From the NCBI RefSeq assembly GCF_050496545.1, contig NZ_JBNVZV010000001.1, forward strand, positions 274,342 to 338,341: 64,000 bases of DNA. Reading direction: 5' to 3'. The stretch comes from Phycicoccus avicenniae_A. Lineage in GTDB: Bacteria > Actinomycetota > Actinomycetes > Actinomycetales > Dermatophilaceae. Every line of letters starts with the position of its first letter. Position 1 is the stretch's first letter. The notes beneath the pieces were generated by a model. It was not told where the DNA came from. It ran no database searches and was given only the letters and a program-made list of their open reading frames with translations. The translations under genes were made by a program, and so were the position numbers. Below, in pieces: positions 44,318 through 51,163 of the stretch.

Positions 44318-45247
44318 TCAGGTGCGGTTGGTGAAGGCGACCGAGACGTCGTCGTCGGACCAGACCTCGATGCCCGCCAGCGACCCTGCGGCGACGGCGA
44401 TGCGCCCGAGCCGGTCCGAGGGCATCCCGAGGACGTGACCCAGCACGGCTCGGACCGTGTCGGGGGCGCACACGACGACGGTCGTGCCGCCGCGCGCCAC
44501 GACCTTCCCCCACGCCTCGGCGACGTCGCTCCCGGCCCACGCCGCGTCGACGACCGACCCGACACCGAGCACGTCACCGACCTCGGCGGCCGTCTCGACC
44601 GCGTCGTCGGAGGGGTCGGTGAGCAGGCAGCGCGGCGCGCCGCCGAGCAGCCGCTGGACGGCGGCTGCCGCCGACGTCGCCGCCGACCCCGACGCGCCGG
44701 CCACGAGGACGACGCGCACCGGGGTTCCCGGCCGACGCGGCACCGGCGCGCACGCCGCCGCGTCATCCGTCACCACGTCACCCGCCGGCTCCTCGACCGC
44801 CCCGCCGTCGTGGTCGCGACGGACGGTCAGGCCGTCCATCCCGTCGTTCGAGAGCGCGTCGGCGTCCTTGTTCTCGGCCCGCGGGATCCACTGGTAGCGC
44901 ACCGACCCGCCGCCGTCCCGCAGCGCGTTCGCCAGCTCGCGCGCCTCGAGCGCCAGCCGACGCATGTCCTCGTGCTTGATCTTCCAGCGGCCCGACATCT
45001 GCTCGACGACGAGCTTGGAGTCCATCCGCACGAGCACGTCGGCGGACGGGTCGATGGCGTGCGCCGCCTCCAGGCCGGCGATGAGCCCGCGGTACTCGGC
45101 CACGTTGTTCGAGGCCTTGCCCAGCGGCTCGGCGCGCTCGGCGAGCAGCGCGCCGGTCTCGGTGTCGCGCACCAGCGCCCCGTACCCGGCGACGCCGGGG
45201 TTGCCGCGCGACCCGCCGTCGGCCTCGACGGTGAGCCGCCGGCTCAC
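44318..45247 (-). CDS. RNase H fused to a degenerate histidine-phosphatase-like domain
   Basis: 309 residues from GTG at 45247. Residues 1-140 are an RNase HI-like domain with catalytic acidic residues Asp10 (VEADGGSRGNP), Glu51 (NVAEYRGL), Asp76 (VRMDSKLVVEQ) and Asp128/130 (ENKDADALSN). Residues ~177-309 align by position with the CobC-like phosphatase half of M. tuberculosis Rv2228c. The RHG motif is replaced by VLVAGASGS and the second catalytic His region reads VVCAPDTVRAVLGHVLG, so phosphatase activity is probably lost. GTG overlaps the zinc-ribbon gene stop by 4 nt. Confidence 0.82.
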   Translation of the reverse strand: MSRRLTVEADGGSRGNPGVAGYGALVRDTETGALLAERAEPLGKASNNVAEYRGLIAGLEAAHAIDPSADVLVRMDSKLVVEQMSGRWKIKHEDMRRLALEARELANALRDGGGSVRYQWIPRAENKDADALSNDGMDGLTVRRDHDGGAVEEPAGDVVTDDAAACAPVPRRPGTPVRVVLVAGASGSAATSAAAAVQRLLGGAPRCLLTDPSDDAVETAAEVGDVLGVGSVVDAAWAGSDVAEAWGKVVARGGTTVVVCAPDTVRAVLGHVLGMPSDRLGRIAVAAGSLAGIEVWSDDDVSVAFTNRT

Positions 45248-45981
45248 AGCCCGGACTCGGGGGTGCGCACGAGGATGCGGTTGCACTCCTCGCAGCGGAG
45301 CACCTCGTCCTCCGCGGCGGAGCGCAGGCGCTGGATCTCGACGGGGTTGAGCTCGAGACGGCACCCCTCGCAGCGGCGCTGGCGCAGCGCGGCGGCCCCG
45401 GTGCCGGAGGAGGCGCGGATCTTCTCGTAGAGGGCGACCAGGTCCTCACCGACCTCGTCGACGACGCCGGCCCGGGGCGCCGCCACGGTCTCCTCCTCGG
45501 CGGCGAGCGTCGCGAGGGCGGCGTCGCGGTCGGCCTCGAGCCGGCCGATCCGCTCGCCCAGCTCGGCGCGCCCGCGCTCGAGCTCGGCCACGTCGTGCTC
45601 GGCGTCCTCGGCGCGCTCCATGACCTCGAGCTCGACCTCCTCGAGCTCGCCCTGGCGGCGGGCGAGGGACTCGAGCTCGTGCTGAAGGGCCTGGAGGTCC
45701 TTCGCGGTCCCGGTCCCGGCGTCGAGGCGGGCGCGGTCGCGGGCGGCGCGGTCGCGGACCAGCTGGACGTCGGCCTCGGACTTGGCGACCTCGCGCTGGA
45801 TGTCCCCCAGCTCGGTGCGCGAGCGGACCAGCTGGTCGTCGAGGAGGCGGGCCTTGCCCTCGAGGTCGGCGAGCTCCGCGAGCTGCGGCAGGGTGCGCCG
45901 CGCGTGCGCGATCTGGCCCAGCCGCGTGTCGATGGCCTGGAGGTCGAGCAGCCGCTGCTGTCGGGCGGACTCGGCTCTCAC
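45244..45981 (-). CDS. Coiled-coil protein with C4 zinc ribbon
   Basis: 245 residues from GTG at 45981. Residues ~1-175 form a long antiparallel coiled coil (RLLDLQAIDTRLGQIAHARR, ELEEVELEVMERAEDAEHDV). The C-terminal ~50 residues hold a zinc ribbon: RRCEGCRLEL and RCEECNRILVR. Homologous to M. tuberculosis Rv2229c, always next to Nif3 and the RNase H fusion. Nucleic-acid binding is likely; the exact role is unknown. Overlaps the Nif3 gene by 4 nt. Confidence 0.87.
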   Translation of the reverse strand: MRAESARQQRLLDLQAIDTRLGQIAHARRTLPQLAELADLEGKARLLDDQLVRSRTELGDIQREVAKSEADVQLVRDRAARDRARLDAGTGTAKDLQALQHELESLARRQGELEEVELEVMERAEDAEHDVAELERGRAELGERIGRLEADRDAALATLAAEEETVAAPRAGVVDEVGEDLVALYEKIRASSGTGAAALRQRRCEGCRLELNPVEIQRLRSAAEDEVLRCEECNRILVRTPESGL

Positions 45982-46826
45982 GGGGTACCTCCTGCGTCGG
46001 CACCGACGACGAACGTCCAGGGGTCGGTGCGCACTGTGCTGATGTGGGTCTCCACCCTAGTGGCGTCCTCCCCGAGGGCCGCGCGCAGTGCCCGGTCGGC
46101 CCGCCCGAGCCAGACCTGCTCGCTCGCCCAGTGCCCTGCGTCCACGAGGTAGGGCGGGCCGCCGCGCGACTCCTCGCGCGCCTCGAGCGCCGGGTGGTGG
46201 CGCAGGTCGGCCGTCACGTAGACGTCGGCACCGGCCGCGCGGACCGCGTCGAAGAGGTCGTCCCCCGCCCCGCCGAGCACTGCCACGCGGCGCACCGGGG
46301 CATCCGGCGGTCCGGACACCCGGACGCCGACCGCAGTCGCCGGCAGGTGCACCGCGAGGTCCTCGACGAAGCGACGCAGGGACACCGGCTCGGGCAGGTC
46401 GCCGACGCGTCCCATCGCCTGCCCCTCGGACCACGCGAGCGGGTCGGTGTGCCCGAGCCCGCTCGCCTCGGCCAGCGCCTCGCAGACGCCCTCGTCGGCG
46501 ACGTCGGCGTTCGTGTGCGCGACGTACAGGGCGATGTCGCCGACGACCAGCCCCGTGACCGTCGCGCCCTTGCCGGTCGTCGTCGCCACCGAGTGCACCC
46601 CGCGCAGCAGCAGCGGGTGGTGGGTGAGCAGGAGGTCGGCACCGAGGGCGCGCGCCTCCTCGACGACCGCCAGCGTCGGGTCGACGGCCAGGTGGATGCG
46701 ACGCACCGGCTGGGCGGGGTCGCCGGTGACGAGCCCGACCCGGTCCCAGGACTGGGCGGTCTCGGGCGGGTAGAGACGCGCGAGGACGTCGAGCACCTCG
46801 CGCAGGGTCAGCGGGGTGTCGTCCAT
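45978..46826 (-). CDS. Nif3-like dinuclear metal-centre protein
   Basis: 282 residues. Metal-binding motifs of the Nif3/YbgI family: SWDRVGLVTGDP near residue 26, LLLTHHPLLLRGV near residue 64, VAHTNADVADEGV near residue 103 and a late DAGHWASEQ. These proteins form hexameric toroids with two metals per subunit; the reaction is not settled (GTP cyclohydrolase I type 2-like). ATG at 46826 lies 1 nt after the 3' end of tRNA-Val, so it may be co-transcribed with it. Confidence 0.9.
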   Translation of the reverse strand: MDDTPLTLREVLDVLARLYPPETAQSWDRVGLVTGDPAQPVRRIHLAVDPTLAVVEEARALGADLLLTHHPLLLRGVHSVATTTGKGATVTGLVVGDIALYVAHTNADVADEGVCEALAEASGLGHTDPLAWSEGQAMGRVGDLPEPVSLRRFVEDLAVHLPATAVGVRVSGPPDAPVRRVAVLGGAGDDLFDAVRAAGADVYVTADLRHHPALEAREESRGGPPYLVDAGHWASEQVWLGRADRALRAALGEDATRVETHISTVRTDPWTFVVGADAGGTP

Positions 46827-46827
46827 G

Positions 46828-46900
46828 TGGGCCCGGCCGGGATCGAACCGACGACCGACGCGGTGTAAACGCGGCGCTCTACCAGCTGAGCTACAGGCCC
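46828..46900 (-). tRNA. tRNA-Val (anticodon TAC)
   Basis: 73 nt on the minus strand: acceptor GGGCCTG pairs with CGGGCCC, D-arm GCTCAGCTGGTAGAGC, anticodon loop TTTACAC (TAC), T-arm with TTCGATC. One anticodon-stem pair (27-43) is C-T. CCA is not encoded. The 3' end is separated from the Nif3 start codon by one base. Confidence 0.95.
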
Positions 46901-46991
46901 CTGGCCGGCGCCGACCCGAGGGCGCGGCGACCGACCGCCGACATCATGGCAGGTCGCGTGGCCCGCGGCGGCCACCCGGCGTCGGCGCGCG

Positions 46992-47471
46992 TCAGCGGGC
47001 CAGCTCGGCGACGGCGGACGGGATGTCCGCGAAGTCGCGGCGCTCCCCCGGTCCGTTGACGAGGGTCCAAGCGATGCGCCCGTCGCGGCCGACGAGGAAG
47101 GTGCCCCGCTGGGCGGCCCCGGTGCCCTCGTTGAGCACGCCGAAGGAGCGCGCCACCGCGCCGTGTGGCCACGCGTCGGAGAGCAGGGGGAAGAAGTAGC
47201 CCTGGATGTCCGCCCACGCCCGCAGGCTGAAGACGGCGTCGCACGCGATGCAGACCACCTGCAGGTCGTCGGTGACGAAGCGCTCGAGGTGGTCGCGGAT
47301 CTCGTCGAGCTCACCCGTGCAGATGCCCGAGAAGGCCCAGGGGAAGAAGACGACGACCACGTTCCGCTCGGCCGTGAGGGCCGAGAGGCTGACGTCGGCA
47401 CCGTTCTGGTCCCGGAGCGTGAAGTCCGGGGCGAGGTCGCCCACCTCGAGCGGGCGGGGTGCGTCGGTCAT
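46992..47471 (-). CDS. AhpE-type peroxiredoxin
   Basis: 159 residues. The peroxidatic cysteine is in FFPWAFSGICTGELDEIRDH near residue 42, with the Thr and Arg partners of the peroxiredoxin site. No resolving Cys is obvious near the C-terminus, so it is the one-Cys AhpE group, homologous to M. tuberculosis Rv2238c, which is reduced by mycothiol/mycoredoxin. ATG at 47471 gives the usual length. It reduces peroxides and peroxynitrite in the cytosol. Confidence 0.9.
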   Translation of the reverse strand: MTDAPRPLEVGDLAPDFTLRDQNGADVSLSALTAERNVVVVFFPWAFSGICTGELDEIRDHLERFVTDDLQVVCIACDAVFSLRAWADIQGYFFPLLSDAWPHGAVARSFGVLNEGTGAAQRGTFLVGRDGRIAWTLVNGPGERRDFADIPSAVAELAR

Positions 47472-47564
47472 GGGTCCATCCTGCCAGTCACGGGACACCC
47501 CGGCTCCCCCGACCCCGCATACCCCCCGTGGTGTGCCTCACCCCACCGCCGGCGGACCGGGCGG

Positions 47565-48005
47565 TCAGCGCCGCCCGCCGCGCGGGGCGACGAGCTTGTG
47601 CGCCCGCCAACCCTCGGCGGCGTTGAACGTCCCCGCCAGGTGCAACCCGGTGACCACCGCGGCCTCGTCGATGTCGCTCGGGTCCACCTCGCCGGCGTCA
47701 CCGCGCGGCGTCAGCAGGACGACGAAGCCGCCGTCGTCGAGGGCCCCGACCATGTCGACGAGCGCGTCGCCGAGGTCGCCGTCCTCGGGACGGAACCACA
47801 GGAGCACGGCATCGGCCGCCCCCGTGTACTCGTCGTCCTCGAGCTCGGCGCCGCACGCGTCCTCGACGGCGAAGCGGAAGGGGTCGTCGACGTCGTCGTC
47901 CCAGCCGAACTCCTGGACCACCTGCTCGGGGGCGAAGCCGAGCCGTTCCACGGCGGCGTTCACGGTCGACCCGGGGTCGACCGGGGGCGGTGCGGGCGTG
48001 TTCAC
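47565..48005 (-). CDS. DUF3052 family protein
   Basis: 146 residues from GTG at 48005, preceded by GAGAGG 9 nt upstream. Motifs AVERLGFAPEQVVQEFGWDD near residue 18, ADAVLLWFRPEDGDLGDALV near residue 65 and VVLLTPRGDAGEVDP match DUF3052, a small acidic cytosolic family restricted to actinobacteria. Position beside ahpE and near aceE follows M. tuberculosis Rv2239c. Function unknown. Confidence 0.87.
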   Translation of the reverse strand: MNTPAPPPVDPGSTVNAAVERLGFAPEQVVQEFGWDDDVDDPFRFAVEDACGAELEDDEYTGAADAVLLWFRPEDGDLGDALVDMVGALDDGGFVVLLTPRGDAGEVDPSDIDEAAVVTGLHLAGTFNAAEGWRAHKLVAPRGGRR

Positions 48006-48043
48006 GCGGACAAACCTCTCATGACGGGGATCGCTACGGGTGC

Positions 48044-49615
48044 CTAGTCCACCAACCCGGTCGGGTCCGGTGCAAGAGGTTCCAGGTCGGGGGCCGCGTC
48101 GGCCGGGCCACCCGCTCCGACCAGCCGACGCGCCTCGCGCGCCCGGTCGCCGACGACCTCGAGGAAGTCCTCGGCGCGGGCGGCGTCCAGGTGCGGCACG
48201 GAGGCGTCGACGGGCCCCGGCGTCGAGACGACCGTCGCGCTCACGAGCCCGAGCCGGGCCTGCAGCGGGCCTTGGCGCAGGGCGAGCGACTGCACCCGCG
48301 CGTGCGGCACGACCACCGCCCGCCGGGTCCAGCGTCCCTTGCGCACGTAGAGGGCGCGCGAGGCCACGGCGTAGCCGGTGCGCCGCCACGACCACGGGTC
48401 GAGCCACCGCGCGCCGGCCGGCGGCCCGGTCCATCCCGGCTCGCCGCCGTCGCCGTGCAGCGCCTCGAGGAGCACGGGGTCCTCGGGATGGGCACCGAGG
48501 GCCGAGAGCACGGCCAGCGCCTCGGCGGACGTGCCGACCGGCAGGAGCACGGTCTCGGTGTCGTCACCGTCGGCACCGGCCTTGACCCCGGCGACGTTGA
48601 CCCGCACGCGCCACCAGCCCCACGGCCGCCACCAGAGCGGCTGGAGGACCTCGACCGCCTGCACCCGGTGCAGCGGCACGGTGGCGACCCGCAGGTCGGT
48701 CAGGCCGTGCCGCACCCGCAGGGCCGTGCGCGAGCGGGCGATCGAGAAGTTGCCGTGGACGAGCATCTCCTTGACCCGGCTGGCCGCCAGGCCGAAGACG
48801 ACGGGGATCATCGCCGGCGCCGCAGCGAGCGCCTCGAGACCCGCCTCGGCGATGCCGACCGTGAGCGCGGCGCCGACGACGAGGATGCCGAGGACGATGG
48901 TCGAGCCGTGCAGGACGGTCGCGACGAACAGCCGGCCGTTCGGGACCGTGACGAGCGGGTCGGCGTCGTCTGGACGGCGCGCGGCGCCGGCCGCGGGTGC
49001 GTCCACCGCGGCACCGGGGACCTCCACCCCGGCACCGGGGGCGTGCTGGGGCGCACCACGGTCGTCCGCGCGACCGGCGAGGTCGAGCAGGTGCGTGCGC
49101 AGCTCCTCGGCCCGGTCCGCACCGAGGAAGGCGAGGGTGAGGTGGGAGTCCGAGCCGCCCGCCGACTGCACCACGACCTGGCTGAGCCCGAGCAGCCGGG
49201 CGAGGATGGGGCGCGTCGTCTCGACCGCCTGGACCCGCTCGAGCGGCACCTGCCGGTGCTGGCGGAACAGGACGCCCGTGCGCAGCTCGACCTGGCCGCC
49301 CGCGACCCGGAAGCGCGAGAACCGCCAGCTGACCCAGCTGACGCCGCCGACGGCCGCGAGGACCACGACGAGCGCCACGAGCGCGAGGACCGGGTGGGCG
49401 GTGATCGCCCGCCCGCCGGTGTCGTCGGCGACGTCGCCCGGGATGAACCGGCCGGGCTCGAAGGACTGGAACAGGGTGTCGACGAGCTGGCTGATGGCGT
49501 AGCCGAGCACGGCGAGCAGCACGACCCCACCGCGCAGCAGCGGCGAGAGGGGGTGCAGCCGCTGCCAGCCCTGGTCGGCCGGCTCCCCCGCGGCCACCGC
49601 CCCCTGCTCGGTCAC
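48044..49615 (-). CDS. PH-domain membrane protein, YdbT type
   Basis: 523 residues. Three bacterial PH (bPH2) domains are separated by pairs of membrane helices (near residues 28-50, 78-98, 235-285): RVAGGQVELRTGVLFRQHRQ, SRTALRVRHGLTDLRVATVP and ASRALYVRKGRWTRRAVVVP open each domain. This is the YdbT architecture, which works with a small YdbS-like partner. GTG overlaps that partner's stop by 4 nt. Function unknown; the pair is linked to envelope or transport in other bacteria. Confidence 0.82.
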   Translation of the reverse strand: MTEQGAVAAGEPADQGWQRLHPLSPLLRGGVVLLAVLGYAISQLVDTLFQSFEPGRFIPGDVADDTGGRAITAHPVLALVALVVVLAAVGGVSWVSWRFSRFRVAGGQVELRTGVLFRQHRQVPLERVQAVETTRPILARLLGLSQVVVQSAGGSDSHLTLAFLGADRAEELRTHLLDLAGRADDRGAPQHAPGAGVEVPGAAVDAPAAGAARRPDDADPLVTVPNGRLFVATVLHGSTIVLGILVVGAALTVGIAEAGLEALAAAPAMIPVVFGLAASRVKEMLVHGNFSIARSRTALRVRHGLTDLRVATVPLHRVQAVEVLQPLWWRPWGWWRVRVNVAGVKAGADGDDTETVLLPVGTSAEALAVLSALGAHPEDPVLLEALHGDGGEPGWTGPPAGARWLDPWSWRRTGYAVASRALYVRKGRWTRRAVVVPHARVQSLALRQGPLQARLGLVSATVVSTPGPVDASVPHLDAARAEDFLEVVGDRAREARRLVGAGGPADAAPDLEPLAPDPTGLVD

Positions 49616-50136
49616 AGGCCGGCCCGCTGCGCCTCGCCCCGCGCGGCGAGCCGGGCGCGCAGCGCCTCGGCCTCGGCGGTCGGCAGCCCGGGCAGCGACC
49701 CCCCGCTCTCGGGGGACGCGGTGTGGATCTCGCACGAGGCGATGCCGAAGCCTCGGGCCAGCGGCCCGGACTGGATGTCGACGTACTGGAGGCGGCCGTA
49801 CGGGACGCTGACGAGGCTGCGGAAGAGCCGGCCCTTGCGGATGACGATCTCCTCGTCGAGCTCGACCCACGAGATCGCCGAGACCTGGCGGCGGATGACC
49901 CACGCCGACCACAGGCTTACGACCAGGAGCGCCGCCGTGCCGAGCCAGACCCATCCGGTGACGAGCAGGGCCACGAGCACGGTGGCCAGCAGCGGCAGGA
50001 CGAGGACCGCCGCGAGGACGAGCAGCCGCACCGTCGCGAGCTGCGGCGCGACCGGCCGCCACCCGAGCGAGCCACCGCGGAGGGTGACCTCGGGAGCGGG
50101 GTCTGCGGGCGGGCTCGGCGGGGCCGGGTCGGTCAT
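49612..50136 (-). CDS. PH-domain membrane protein, YdbS type
   Basis: 174 residues. Pro-rich N-terminus, two adjacent membrane helices (residues ~38-80) and one bPH2 domain with VSAISWVELDEEIVIRKGRL and SVPYGRLQYVDIQSGPLARG. It is the small partner of the YdbT-type gene immediately downstream, to which it is translationally coupled. ATG at 50136. Confidence 0.82.
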   Translation of the reverse strand: MTDPAPPSPPADPAPEVTLRGGSLGWRPVAPQLATVRLLVLAAVLVLPLLATVLVALLVTGWVWLGTAALLVVSLWSAWVIRRQVSAISWVELDEEIVIRKGRLFRSLVSVPYGRLQYVDIQSGPLARGFGIASCEIHTASPESGGSLPGLPTAEAEALRARLAARGEAQRAGL

Positions 50137-50207
50137 GGCGCCCAGTCTGCCCCAGCCCCCCGACCCGCTCGCGCGAGCCCGTGGGCGCGGTGTGTTTGGA
50201 TGCCGTC

Positions 50208-51041
50208 ATGGGCCGGGTGACCACACGGGTGCCCCGCACGCGGGTCGACGTCGCGCGCGAGGTGGTGGTCGGCCGCCCGGACACCGTCGCCGTCGAGGAG
50301 CCCGTCGAGGTCCGGGTCGGCGAGAGCCCGGTGACGACCACGATGCGCACGCCCGGCGACGACTTCGACCTCGCCCTCGGCCACCTCCTCACCGAGGGGA
50401 TGATCGGCTCCGCCCACGACGTCGCGGCGATGATGCACTGCACCGACGTCGGCCCCGACGGCTCGCCCACCTTCAACGTCGTCGAGGCCACCCTCTCCCC
50501 CGGTGTCGCGCTGCTGCGCCCGGCCCGCGAGCGCACCGAGACGATGACCAGCGCGTGCGGTGTCTGCGGCTCGGCCTCCCTCGACGCCGTCCGCACGGCG
50601 AGCCGCTTCGACGTCGCCGCCGACCCCGTCGCGCTCGAGCCCGCGGTCCTCGCCGGCCTGCCGGATGCGCTCCGCGAGAGGCAGCCCGTGTTCGAGCGCA
50701 CGGGCGGTGTCCACGCCGCGGGCGTCGCCACGCCGGACGGCGAGCTGCTCGTGGTCCGCGAGGACGTCGGCCGGCACAACGCCGTCGACAAGGTCGTCGG
50801 TGCACTGGCCCGCGAGCGCGAGCTGCCCCTCGCCGCAGCGGTGCTCGTCGTCAGCGCTCGCGCCAGCTTCGAGATCGTCCAGAAGGCGGCGGTGGCCGGC
50901 ATCCCGGCGGTCGTCGCCGTGGGCGCCCCGACGTCGCTGGCCGTCGAGCTCGCCGCCGACGCCGGCATCACGCTCGTCGCCTTCACCCGCGAGGGCCGCT
51001 TCTCCGTCTACGCCCGGCCCGACCGCATCGTCGGCCTTTGA
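50208..51041 (+). CDS. fdhD: Formate dehydrogenase accessory sulfurtransferase FdhD
   Basis: 277 residues. It moves sulfur from a cysteine desulfurase to the molybdenum cofactor of formate dehydrogenase. The sulfur-carrying CxxC is in TSACGVCGSASLDAV near residue 120; other family segments are TEGMIGSAHDV and REDVGRHNAVDKVVG. ATG at 50208. No formate dehydrogenase gene lies in the window, so its target must be elsewhere. A 121-nt gap follows before aceE. Confidence 0.95.
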   Translation: MGRVTTRVPRTRVDVAREVVVGRPDTVAVEEPVEVRVGESPVTTTMRTPGDDFDLALGHLLTEGMIGSAHDVAAMMHCTDVGPDGSPTFNVVEATLSPGVALLRPARERTETMTSACGVCGSASLDAVRTASRFDVAADPVALEPAVLAGLPDALRERQPVFERTGGVHAAGVATPDGELLVVREDVGRHNAVDKVVGALARERELPLAAAVLVVSARASFEIVQKAAVAGIPAVVAVGAPTSLAVELAADAGITLVAFTREGRFSVYARPDRIVGL

Positions 51042-51163
51042 CCTCCTTCGACGTACCGGCCGGTAACGGACCCGGATTGTGACGGCGGCCGCGCGAGGGT
51101 GAAGGATGGGCGGACCGGCCCCCGACCCGGGGCGCGGATCGCGACCGCTGAAAGGACGTGCGC

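Noticed and set aside
51158..51163. GTG at 51158 as the aceE start
   Set aside because: The AAAGGA site would be only 1 nt away; GTG 51164 has a 7-nt spacing.
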